Positions 8,275 through 16,325 of a stretch of 27,367 nucleotides of DNA are shown in pieces. The stretch lies in the NCBI GenBank assembly GCA_045638645.1, contig JAZUBU010000006.1, positions 1 to 27,367 of the forward strand, given 5' to 3'. A model generated the notes under the pieces. It searched no databases and was not told the origin of the DNA. It saw only the letters and a program-made list of their open reading frames with translations. The stretch comes from JAGCJX01 sp045638645. Its GTDB lineage: Bacteria; Bacteroidota; Bacteroidia; Bacteroidales; UBA932. Positions within the stretch are counted from its first letter, which is position 1. Every line of letters begins with the position of its first letter. The translations under genes and the position numbers were made by a program.

Positions 8275-9012
8275 CTATGCCTCGTCGGCCAGCAGGTGCT
8301 GCAGGGCCGCTTGGGCACAGACACAACCAAAGACCGCAGGTAGATAGGACAGGGTCCCTACCTGCGATTTTTTGTTGCGTTCGTTCTCGGTCGGCACGAT
8401 AGCGTCCCGTTCCGGCAGTTCTTCGGAGTAAACGACTTGAAATCCTTTGCTGATGCCCACTTTCCGCAGTCGTTTGCGGAGCATGTAGGCCAACGGACAG
8501 TTTCTGGATTTGGACAGGTCGGTCAGACGGATTTGTGTGGCATCGCGTTTGGCTCCGGCTCCCATCGATGAGACGAGGGGCAACTGATTCTCTACACAAA
8601 ATTGGATCAGGGCAATCTTGGGGGCCAGGGTATCGATGGCATCAACCAGGAAGAAGGACTCGCGGGGTAGGGCGGTCAAGTTGCCCAGCACCGATGCAAC
8701 GTTCTCTTCCGTCAGGAACTCGGTGCGGGCATCAATCTCCAGGGCTGGGTTGATGGACCGGAGCCGTTCGGCCATGACTTCGGTTTTCAGACGGTCCAGG
8801 TTGGGGTCCGTGGCCAGCAACTGACGGTTCTTGTTGGTCAGGCTGACGCGGTCGGAGTCCAGGATGATCATCCTTCCCACCCCGGCACGGGCCACCATCT
8901 CGGCCGCATAGGCACCGACACCTCCCAGGCCTATGATGGCCACGGTGGCTTGGTGCAACCGGTCGATACCGGAGTCACCGACCAGTAGTCGGGTTCGTTC
9001 TTGCCAATCCAT
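8275..9012 (-). CDS. tcdA: tRNA threonylcarbamoyladenosine dehydratase (TcdA/CsdL, ThiF family)
   Basis: This 245-residue E1-like enzyme uses ATP to cyclise t6A at tRNA position 37 to ct6A. The Rossmann nucleotide motif GLGGVG is at 28-33. The ThiF/MoeB residues follow in order: D54 in LDSDRVSLTN, the NRQ motif (62-64) and K76. The rest matches TcdA closely, including VDAIDTLAPK, SSMGAGAKRDATQI and SRNCPLAYMLRKRLRK. The last is the TcdA signature that separates it from MoeB and ThiF, and the rhodanese or zinc-finger extensions of other E1-like proteins are absent. It lies 18 bp downstream of mazG on the same strand and is probably co-transcribed. Confidence 0.93.
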   Translation of the reverse strand: MDWQERTRLLVGDSGIDRLHQATVAIIGLGGVGAYAAEMVARAGVGRMIILDSDRVSLTNKNRQLLATDPNLDRLKTEVMAERLRSINPALEIDARTEFLTEENVASVLGNLTALPRESFFLVDAIDTLAPKIALIQFCVENQLPLVSSMGAGAKRDATQIRLTDLSKSRNCPLAYMLRKRLRKVGISKGFQVVYSEELPERDAIVPTENERNKKSQVGTLSYLPAVFGCVCAQAALQHLLADEA

Positions 9013-9030
9013 GGATGGTTTTGTCAGGGG

Positions 9031-9828
9031 TTAACCGATGTTTTTCTTGGCTTCTTCCCAGATTTCGTCCATTTCGGCCAGGGTCATGCTCTTGAGGGAG
9101 CGTCCTTGACGGATGGTCTTTTCTTCCAGGTAGGTGAAGCGGTTTTTGAATTTGCGGTTGGTGGCTTCCAGGGCCGTGTCCGGATTGAGGTCGTAGAGGC
9201 GGGCTGCATTCACGATGGAGAACAGCAGGTCTCCCAGTTCGCCTTCGGCGCGGGTGCGGCTGGCTTCGTCGTTACCCATTTGTTTGAGTTCCACTTTGAA
9301 TTCGGACAATTCTTCTTCGACTTTGTCCCATACCTGTTCCTTTTCATCCCAATCAAATCCGACCGCACGGGCTTTGTCTTGCATCCGGTAGGCTTTCAAC
9401 AGCGGGGGCAGTGATGCCGGAACACCGGAAAGAACGCGTTTGTTGCCGTCTTTCTCTTTGGTTTTCAGCTCTTCCCAGTTTTGGATCACTTCGGCCGCAT
9501 CGGCCACTTGGGTGGAAGAGAATACGTGGGGATGGCGGTAGATGAGTTTGTCGCAGAGGCGGTCGATGACGTCCACGATGTCAAAGGTGCCTTTTTCACT
9601 GCCGATTTTGGCATAGAAGACAATGTGCAACAGGATGTCTCCCAATTCTTTGGAAATGTTTTTGTCATCCGCATCCAGGATGGCGTCGCTGAGCTCGTAG
9701 GTTTCTTCAATGGTCAACGGACGGAGCGATTCGGTGGTTTGTTCGCGGTCCCAAGGGCATTTTTCGCGAAGTTCGTCCATGACGTCCAGCAGTCTGGCAA
9801 AGGCTTGAAGTTCTTTTTCTCTTTTCAT
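9031..9828 (-). CDS. mazG: Nucleoside triphosphate pyrophosphohydrolase MazG
   Basis: The 265-residue protein has two MazG folds. The first contains the metal-binding acidic helices EETYE (E41, E42, E45) and KELGD (E61, D64). The second contains EEELSEFKVEL and GELGDLLFSIVNAAR. MazG hydrolyses (d)NTPs to the monophosphate and PPi, cleans the nucleotide pool and in E. coli can lower ppGpp levels. Size and domain order are as in E. coli MazG. It is the first gene of a leftward pair with tcdA. No mazEF toxin-antitoxin genes are next to it. Confidence 0.95.
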   Translation of the reverse strand: MKREKELQAFARLLDVMDELREKCPWDREQTTESLRPLTIEETYELSDAILDADDKNISKELGDILLHIVFYAKIGSEKGTFDIVDVIDRLCDKLIYRHPHVFSSTQVADAAEVIQNWEELKTKEKDGNKRVLSGVPASLPPLLKAYRMQDKARAVGFDWDEKEQVWDKVEEELSEFKVELKQMGNDEASRTRAEGELGDLLFSIVNAARLYDLNPDTALEATNRKFKNRFTYLEEKTIRQGRSLKSMTLAEMDEIWEEAKKNIG

Positions 9829-9864
9829 GAATTGGAAGCTTATAGGGTTCTAAATTTAGCGGTA

Positions 9865-9872
9865 CAAAGATA
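9865..9872 (-). promoter_or_regulatory. -7 box for mazG-tcdA
   Basis: On the minus strand this reads TATCTTTG and lies 36 bp before the mazG ATG. No clear -33 TTG is found at the expected distance. The divergent promoter of the CoA-transferase lies about 20 bp away. Confidence 0.5.
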
Positions 9873-9892
9873 TTAAATAAGATTTGTTTTAC

Positions 9893-9900
9893 TAACTTTG
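9893..9900 (+). promoter_or_regulatory. -7 box for the CoA-transferase gene
   Basis: TAACTTTG matches TAnnTTTG and lies 39 bp before the ATG at 9940. No good -33 box is visible. Confidence 0.5.
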
Positions 9901-9939
9901 CCCGTTAGAACGAAATAATTTTCATTATAAGTCAATATC

Positions 9940-11244
9940 ATGCATAAACAAATCAATTTTGTCAGCGCGGATGAAGCCGTTAAAGTGGTGAAATCCGGTG
10001 ACCACATTCATTTTAGCAGTGTGGCAAGTGCCCCCAAAGTCTTAATCGATGCATTGTGCCGTCGTGGCGATGCCGGTGAATTGAAGGATGTCCGCATCCA
10101 CCACTTGCATACCGAAGGAGCTGCTCCGTATGTAGATGCAAAATACGAAGGAACCTTCTTCCACCAAGCCTTCTTCGTAGGTGGTAATGTCCGCAAGAGC
10201 GTGCAAGCAGGTTTCGCTGATTACATTCCGATTTTCTTGAGTGAAACCCAACGCCTCTACCGTACCGGTGTGCTTCCTTGTAATGTGGCCATGATTCAGG
10301 TATCTACCCCTGACAAACACGGTTATGTGTCTCTCGGTACTTCTGTGGACGCAACCCTGGCTGCTATTGAATGTGCAGAATACGTGATCGCTGTGGTAAA
10401 CCGCCACGTGCCTCGTGCTTGGGGTGACGCGATGATTCCGCTCGATATGATTGACATTTTTGTAGAATGCGATTCAGAACTGGAACCGGCTCACTTCTCG
10501 GATCCGAACGAAATCGAAGTGGCCATCGGTAAGAATTGTGCTGCTTTGATTGAAGACGGTGCTACCTTGCAAATGGGTATCGGTGCGATTCCGAATGCAG
10601 TATTGGCGCAACTGGGTGGACACAAAAACCTGGGTATCCACACCGAAATGTTTGCGGACGGTGTGTTGCCCTTGGTAGAGAAAGGGGTAATCAACGGTGC
10701 TGAAAAAGGCATCGACCGCGGTAAATTGGTTTCTACCTTCCTGATGGGTTCACAAAAAGTATATGATTTCATCGATGATAACCCGATGGTTGCCATGATG
10801 GACGTAGGATACACCAATGACCCGTACGTCATCGCCAAGAACCCGAAGGTAACGGCCATCAACTCAGCTTTGCAAGTGGACTTGACCGGTCAGGTATGTG
10901 CTGACTCATTGGGAACGACCTTCTATTCCGGTGTGGGTGGACAAATCGACTTCGTTTACGGTGCGTCCCTCTCCAAAGGTGGTAAAGCCATCATCGCCAT
11001 GCCTTCTGTAACCAACAAAGGCGTGAGCAAAATTGCTCCGGTATTGAACTTGGGTGCCGGTGTTGTAACGACCCGTAACCACATCCACTGGTTCGTAACC
11101 GAACACGGTGCCGTAGACTTGTACGGAAAATCCTTGCAAGAACGTGCAAAACTGATGATCAGCGTAGCACACCCGGATCACCGCGAAGAATTGGATCGCG
11201 CAGCGTTCGAACGCTTCGGTCCTCACTTTCACTTCATGGGTTAG
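9940..11244 (+). CDS. Acetyl-CoA hydrolase/transferase family CoA-transferase (4-hydroxybutyrate or butyryl-CoA:acetate type)
   Basis: The 434-residue protein belongs to the family I CoA-transferases of the 4-hydroxybutyrate CoA-transferase / butyryl-CoA:acetate CoA-transferase group. These move CoA between acyl groups and acetate through a glutamyl-CoA thioester. The catalytic Glu is E236 in LGIHTEMFADG. Other conserved stretches are GATLQMGIGAIPNAV (207-221) and GVGGQIDFVYGASLSKGGKAI near the C-terminus. Length fits 4-hydroxybutyrate CoA-transferases (about 430). It could serve fermentative butyrate, acetate or succinate/4-hydroxybutyrate metabolism; the exact acyl substrate cannot be set from the sequence. 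Codon use is strongly biased (GGT, CGT, GAA, AAA), suggesting high expression. It has its own promoter and terminator, so it appears monocistronic. Confidence 0.9.
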   Translation: MHKQINFVSADEAVKVVKSGDHIHFSSVASAPKVLIDALCRRGDAGELKDVRIHHLHTEGAAPYVDAKYEGTFFHQAFFVGGNVRKSVQAGFADYIPIFLSETQRLYRTGVLPCNVAMIQVSTPDKHGYVSLGTSVDATLAAIECAEYVIAVVNRHVPRAWGDAMIPLDMIDIFVECDSELEPAHFSDPNEIEVAIGKNCAALIEDGATLQMGIGAIPNAVLAQLGGHKNLGIHTEMFADGVLPLVEKGVINGAEKGIDRGKLVSTFLMGSQKVYDFIDDNPMVAMMDVGYTNDPYVIAKNPKVTAINSALQVDLTGQVCADSLGTTFYSGVGGQIDFVYGASLSKGGKAIIAMPSVTNKGVSKIAPVLNLGAGVVTTRNHIHWFVTEHGAVDLYGKSLQERAKLMISVAHPDHREELDRAAFERFGPHFHFMG

Positions 11245-11263
11245 TCTCGGATAGACTTTATAG

Positions 11264-11306
11264 AAAAGGATGGCCCCTGTCTCGACAAGGGTCATCCTTT
11301 TGTTTT
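11264..11306. terminator. Bidirectional terminator between the CoA-transferase gene and uvrA
   Basis: The stem AAAAGGATGxCCCCT pairs with AGGGTCATCCTTTT around a loop of about 8 bases (one bulge), followed by TGTTTT. The A-run on the other side allows it to work for both converging units. Confidence 0.75.
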
Positions 11307-11328
11307 GTCAATGCCCGGCTCCTGGGGA

Positions 11329-14169
11329 TTACTGGAGGGCGGCGCCGGTGGCCAGATCGGGGCGTTGCGCCAGCTCTGCCGGCGTTCCTTCAAAGACGAG
11401 CTGTCCGCCGGCTGCTCCACCGTCGGGGCCCAGATCCAGGATCCAGTCTGCGGCTTTGATGACCGTGGTGTTGTGTTCCACGACAACAATCGTATGACCT
11501 TTCTCCAGCAGTGCCTGGAAGGAGGCCATGAGTTTCTCAATGTCGGCAAAATGAAGGCCCGTAGTCGGTTCATCAAAGATGAACAGGGTGGCGGGCGTGT
11601 CCTTGCTCAGGAAGTAGGCCAGTTTGACACGTTGGCTTTCCCCACCACTGAGGGTGCTGCTGCTCTGACCCAATTTGATGTAATCCAGTCCGACGGCGCG
11701 CAAAGGGATGAGCCGCTCGGCAATGCGCTTGGCTTGGGGTTCGGGTTGGGCTGAGAAGAAATCGTAGGCTTCCACGATGCTCATATCCAGGATTTCCGAA
11801 ATGTCTTTGCCTTTGTAGCGGACCTCAATGATCTCCGGAAGGAAACGTTTCCCGCCGCAGGATTCGCAGGTCATCACGATGTCAGCCATGAATTGCATCG
11901 GAATCCGGACAATACCTTCGCCCAAACATTCCGGACAACGACCGCCGTCAATGTTGAACGAGAAGTGCGAATGGCCAAAACCGCAGGCCTTGGCATAGGG
12001 TTGTTCGGAAAACAGTTTCCGGATCTCGTCGTAAATCTTCAGGTAAGTAGCCGGGTTCGAGCGGGAACTCTTTCCGATGGGGTTCTGATCCACGTACTCA
12101 ACGGTGTTGATTTTTTTCAAATCTCCATCCAGGCCGCTGTACAACCCCGGTTTGTCACCCATTTGCATGAGTTCGCGGCGCAGGGCCGGGTAGAGGATGT
12201 CCCCTACCAGTGAGGACTTTCCGGAACCGCTGACCCCGGTGACGGCCGTCATGACGTGCAGGGGGAAGCGGACATCAATGCCACGCAGGTTGTTCTCCGC
12301 AGCGCCCCGGACGACGATGCTTTGGGACCAGCGACGGGGCTGTGTCGGGGCTGTTGTGGCAGGGTGTTGGCACAGGTAGGCCAATGTGCGGGAGTTCGGA
12401 TGTGCTGCGGCCACTTCCGGCAATGTTTCGGCCGGCGGGATCGGTCCGGCATAAACAATTTCTCCTCCGTAGCGGCCTGCATCGGGACCGATGTCCACCA
12501 GGTAATCCGCCGCCCGGATGATTTCTTCGTCGTGTTCGACCACGATGACGGTATTGCCCAAGTCCCGCAGACGGAGCAGGACGCCGATGAGCCGTTTCGT
12601 ATCGCGGGGATGGAGGCCGATGCTCGGTTCGTCCAGGATGTACATGGATCCGGTCAGGCTGTTGCCCAACGAAGAAACCAGATTCACCCGTTGGCTTTCT
12701 CCGCCGGAGAGGGTGTTGGAGGCCCGGCTGAGTGTCAGGTAGGAGAGTCCCACGTCCTCAATGCATTGCAGACGCAGTCGGATTTCCTTGAGGGTGCCGG
12801 CAGCGACCTTATTGTCGTAGTCGGAAAGTTCCAGCGTCCGGAAGAATTCGTTCAGTTCCCCGATGGTCATCTGCGTTAGTTCTGCAATGTTCTTTCCGCC
12901 GATGCGGACGTACAGTGCTTCCTTTTTCAGCCGTGAACCTTGGCATTCCGGGCAGGTGGTTTTGCCGGAGTAGCGGTTGATGAGAAATTTGAACTGGATT
13001 TTATGGCGTTTGGTCTCTGCCCACCGGAAAAAGCCGTGGATGCCTTCAAAATCTTCGGTTCCATTCCAGATCAGATCCTTTTGCTGGGCTGTCAGTTCGC
13101 GGTAGGGGGTGTGGATCGGGAAATGGTATTTCTCTGCGTGCAGGATGACTTGCTCTTTGAAGTATTTCATCACATCGCCGCGCCAGCAGGCAATCCCGTC
13201 CTCGTAGACGGACCGGTTCGGATCCGGGATGACGAGGGTTTCGTCAATGCCGGAGATGCGTCCCAGCCCACCACAATGTTTGCAGGCACCAATGGGATTG
13301 TTGTAGTTGAAGTCCCATTCGTGCAACGGTTCAAACCTCAGGCCGTCTGCTTCGTACAAGGTTGAAAATTCATGTACCTGTCCGTCGCAGATCAGGTGCA
13401 TCCGGCCGCTTCCTTTGTCAAAGGCGGTCTGGATGGATTCGCAAAGCCGGGCCATGGTGTCGTCATCGAGGTTTCCGTCTTCGGGCAGGGTGATCCGGTC
13501 GATCAGCAGTTCGGCCTGTTGGCCTGCATACCGTTCCGGTTCTGCCAGGTAACTGTCCATGCGCAGTACGGTTTTGTGGTCCAACAGCAGTCGGGAGAAG
13601 CCTTCTTCCTTGAGGTTGAGCACCTGTTCGACCCGGTACTGGTCCTGTTCCCAATCCAGCAGGGCTGTGACGTAGCATAAGGAATCGGCCGGGAGTTTCT
13701 GAACAAAGGCCAGAACGGTTTCCAGGTCGTCGCAAGTCACCTCCTTGCCACTGATCGGAGAGTAGGTACGACCGATGCGGGCGAACAGCAGGCGCAGGTA
13801 ATCGTAAATCTCGGTGGTGGTACCGACGGTGGAGCGGGGATTGCGGGTGTTGACCTTTTGCTCGATGGCAATGGCCGGGGGAATGCCGGTGATGCTGTCC
13901 ACGGCCGGTTTGGCCATGCGGCCCAGGAATTGGCGGGCGAAGGATGAGATACTTTCTGCAAAACGGCGCTGCCCCTCGGCAAACAGGGTGTCGAAGGCCA
14001 AGGACGATTTCCCGGATCCGGAGAGGCCGGTGATGACCGTAAACCGGTTTCTGGGAATGTCCACATCTATGTGTTTGAGGTTGTTGACGGCAGCTCCGCG
14101 GATGCGGATCCATTCGTTATCAGCCATGTCTTTCATTGTGTTCTTCGTTTTAGAGTCGGGGGTACGCAT
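11329..14169 (-). CDS. uvrA: Excinuclease ABC subunit UvrA
   Basis: The 946-residue ATPase finds bulky DNA damage and loads UvrB in nucleotide excision repair. Two ABC modules are present: Walker A GLSGSGKSS (48-56) and GVSGSGKSSL, each with an LSGGESQRV signature and Walker B (YILDEPSIGLH and FIFDEPTTGLH). The UvrB-binding insertion after the first Walker A is present, so this is not the short UvrA2/DrrC type. The C-terminal zinc module is complete (CPEC...CESC). In the first zinc module only the second Cys pair (CKHC) is seen; where CPxC is expected the chain reads EADGLRFEP. Start choice is uncertain: ATGs at residues 12 and 15 are also possible. It is the last gene of the uvrB-relA-uvrA unit, 8 bp after relA. 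Confidence 0.94.
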   Translation of the reverse strand: MRTPDSKTKNTMKDMADNEWIRIRGAAVNNLKHIDVDIPRNRFTVITGLSGSGKSSLAFDTLFAEGQRRFAESISSFARQFLGRMAKPAVDSITGIPPAIAIEQKVNTRNPRSTVGTTTEIYDYLRLLFARIGRTYSPISGKEVTCDDLETVLAFVQKLPADSLCYVTALLDWEQDQYRVEQVLNLKEEGFSRLLLDHKTVLRMDSYLAEPERYAGQQAELLIDRITLPEDGNLDDDTMARLCESIQTAFDKGSGRMHLICDGQVHEFSTLYEADGLRFEPLHEWDFNYNNPIGACKHCGGLGRISGIDETLVIPDPNRSVYEDGIACWRGDVMKYFKEQVILHAEKYHFPIHTPYRELTAQQKDLIWNGTEDFEGIHGFFRWAETKRHKIQFKFLINRYSGKTTCPECQGSRLKKEALYVRIGGKNIAELTQMTIGELNEFFRTLELSDYDNKVAAGTLKEIRLRLQCIEDVGLSYLTLSRASNTLSGGESQRVNLVSSLGNSLTGSMYILDEPSIGLHPRDTKRLIGVLLRLRDLGNTVIVVEHDEEIIRAADYLVDIGPDAGRYGGEIVYAGPIPPAETLPEVAAAHPNSRTLAYLCQHPATTAPTQPRRWSQSIVVRGAAENNLRGIDVRFPLHVMTAVTGVSGSGKSSLVGDILYPALRRELMQMGDKPGLYSGLDGDLKKINTVEYVDQNPIGKSSRSNPATYLKIYDEIRKLFSEQPYAKACGFGHSHFSFNIDGGRCPECLGEGIVRIPMQFMADIVMTCESCGGKRFLPEIIEVRYKGKDISEILDMSIVEAYDFFSAQPEPQAKRIAERLIPLRAVGLDYIKLGQSSSTLSGGESQRVKLAYFLSKDTPATLFIFDEPTTGLHFADIEKLMASFQALLEKGHTIVVVEHNTTVIKAADWILDLGPDGGAAGGQLVFEGTPAELAQRPDLATGAALQ

Positions 14170-14177
14170 CCGCTGCG

Positions 14178-16325
14178 TCAGCCACGGACCACTTGTTTGA
14201 CGCCTTTGGTTCTTCGGAACGAGGACAGGACTTTGTCCAATGCCTGGTTGTTAGCCACGGAAATCACCATCCGCAGGTCGTATTCTTCTTCCCCTTTCCG
14301 ATTGCGTTTTTCCAGGTTGGAGGAGCGCAGCTGGATGTTGAAGCCGTGCAGGATCTCGATCAGCGGGGTCATGACGGGCGGTTCTTCGATGATGATTTTC
14401 AAGGTACATTGGAAACTGCTCGTCTGGACATCCTCTTTCCACCGTACGTGCTGGATGCGGTACGGGTAGCGCTCCAGCAGCCGGGTCAGGTTCGGGCAGG
14501 AAAGGCGGTGGATCTTGATGCCGCCTTTGATGGAGACGAATCCCATGACCTCATCCCCGAAGATGGGGTTGCAGCATTTGGCCATGGAGTAGTCCACGTT
14601 GCTCAGGCGGTTGCCCAGAACCAGGTAGTCTTCCCGTTCCGCCTTTTGGGAGCGGTTGGCTTTGGCCTCTGTTTTTTCGTTGGTCGGCAGGGGCGCTTCT
14701 TCGTTGTTTTCCTTGTGCCGTTCGGTCAGCCAGGCCTTGATCTCCGCGACCGGGATGACCTCTTCGGCAATGGATTTGAAGAAGTCGTTGATGGTCCGTT
14801 GTTTGTATTTTTTACAGAGCAGGGTCAGTTCTTCGCTCTCCAGTTCCATCTTCCAGTTCTTCAGGCGACGGTTCAGAAGTTCTTTGCCGACTCCTGCCAG
14901 TTTCAGATCCTGCTCGTTGAGTTTGAGTTTGATCTTGTTGCGGGCCTTGGAAGTGACGACGAAATTCAACCAGTCCGCTGAGGGTTTCTGGTTGCGGTTG
15001 CTCATGATCTCAATCACATTCCCGGTCTGGAGCTTGTCCTTGATGGAAACGACTTTGCCGTCAATTTTGGCTCCGCTGCAGCGCAGGCCGAGGTTGGTGT
15101 GTACGGCAAAGGCAAAATCCAGGATCGTGGCTCCGGCAGGCAGGCGTTTCAGTTCACCCGTCGGGGTAAAGACAAAAACCTCATCCTGTACAAAATGGGA
15201 AACCTGGTTGTAATCGGCCTGGCCACCGTTTTCCAGCAGGTGTTTGACCCCTTGGAGCCATTCCTCGATGCTGCTGGTTTTTTGTACTCCTTTGTAGGAG
15301 GCATGGGAAGCCGTACCGTTTTCGGCCATTTCGTCCATTCGGCGTGTGCGGATCTGTACTTCGACGTACCCCTTGTTGTCCACTTGTACCGTGTTGTGCA
15401 GGGATTCGTAGCCGTTGGGTTTGGGCTTGGAGATCCAGTCCCGCAGCCGTTTGCTGTCGGGCGTAAACCGTTCGGTGACCAGGGAATACACTTCCCAGCA
15501 GAGTTCACGTTCCACGGTCCGGTCATCCGGTGCATCCAGGATCAGGCGGATGGCCATGACATCGTAAACGCCTTCAAAGGGCACTTTCTGGGTCTGCATC
15601 TTTTTCCAGATGGACCAGGCGGTCTTGGTTCGGGACTTGTACGTAAAGGAAATGCCCTTGGCCCGGATTTTTTCTTTGAGCGGTTCGATGAAGGAAACCA
15701 GGATGCGTTCGCGTTCGGCCTCGGTAGCTTTCAGTTTGTTGGTGATGGCGCGCCAGTTTTCGGGTTCCGTATGGCGGAAGAACAGGTCTTCCATCTCACT
15801 CTTGAGGTGATAGAGGCCGAGCTGGTGGGCCAGGGGGATGTATAACAGAATGGTCTCGAGCAACTTTTGTTGCTGGGACGATTTGGGGAGCAGTTCGATG
15901 TTCCGGAGGATTTCCAGGCGGTCCGCAAATTTGATCAGGGTAACCCGCGGGTCTTTGGAATACGAGACGATGAGCCGCCGGTAGTTTTCGGCTTCCAGGC
16001 GCGTATCTTTCGGGCGGATGGCAGCAATTTTGTTGAGGCAGTCCGCAATGTCCACAATGTCCGCCGGGAATTCCTTCAGGAAGGCGTTCCGCAGTTCCGG
16101 TTGGAAGCGGGAGGCTTCGTGGAGGAAGTAAGCGGCAATGCTGTCTGCGCTCAGTCCCATCTCCAGGGCCAGGATGGAGGCAACACCCAACGGGTGTTCC
16201 GTGAACGGGTGGTTATTGCCCCGTTTCATGCCTTCCATAGCCTGTTCGGTGTATCGCCAGGCAGCCTGGATGGCTTCTTGTTCGTGGCGTTCGTAAGGGA
16301 CCAATAGGGTATCCAAAGGGTTCAT
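14178..16325 (-). CDS. relA: Long RelA/SpoT homolog, (p)ppGpp synthetase with a degenerate hydrolase domain
   Basis: The 715-residue protein has the long RSH layout: HD-type hydrolase domain (about 25-180), synthetase domain (about 215-345), TGS domain (DEVFVFTPTGELKRLPAGAT onward), a Cys-containing conserved domain (AKCCNPIFGDEVMGF) and a C-terminal ACT domain. The hydrolase site is damaged: H44 and D135 remain, but the HD pair is H69-E70, the EDT that should follow is missing, and the LADRLHNMR motif reads FADRLEILR, losing its Asn. The synthetase keeps the YDVMAIR motif (D255), KPKPNGYESLH and E322 in VEVQIRT. The charge motif is RLRD (293-296), nearer the RxKD of bifunctional enzymes than the ExDD of RelA. 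I infer synthesis without hydrolysis; another RSH elsewhere would be needed. Its ATG overlaps the uvrB stop by 4 bases. Confidence 0.92.
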   Translation of the reverse strand: MNPLDTLLVPYERHEQEAIQAAWRYTEQAMEGMKRGNNHPFTEHPLGVASILALEMGLSADSIAAYFLHEASRFQPELRNAFLKEFPADIVDIADCLNKIAAIRPKDTRLEAENYRRLIVSYSKDPRVTLIKFADRLEILRNIELLPKSSQQQKLLETILLYIPLAHQLGLYHLKSEMEDLFFRHTEPENWRAITNKLKATEAERERILVSFIEPLKEKIRAKGISFTYKSRTKTAWSIWKKMQTQKVPFEGVYDVMAIRLILDAPDDRTVERELCWEVYSLVTERFTPDSKRLRDWISKPKPNGYESLHNTVQVDNKGYVEVQIRTRRMDEMAENGTASHASYKGVQKTSSIEEWLQGVKHLLENGGQADYNQVSHFVQDEVFVFTPTGELKRLPAGATILDFAFAVHTNLGLRCSGAKIDGKVVSIKDKLQTGNVIEIMSNRNQKPSADWLNFVVTSKARNKIKLKLNEQDLKLAGVGKELLNRRLKNWKMELESEELTLLCKKYKQRTINDFFKSIAEEVIPVAEIKAWLTERHKENNEEAPLPTNEKTEAKANRSQKAEREDYLVLGNRLSNVDYSMAKCCNPIFGDEVMGFVSIKGGIKIHRLSCPNLTRLLERYPYRIQHVRWKEDVQTSSFQCTLKIIIEEPPVMTPLIEILHGFNIQLRSSNLEKRNRKGEEEYDLRMVISVANNQALDKVLSSFRRTKGVKQVVRG

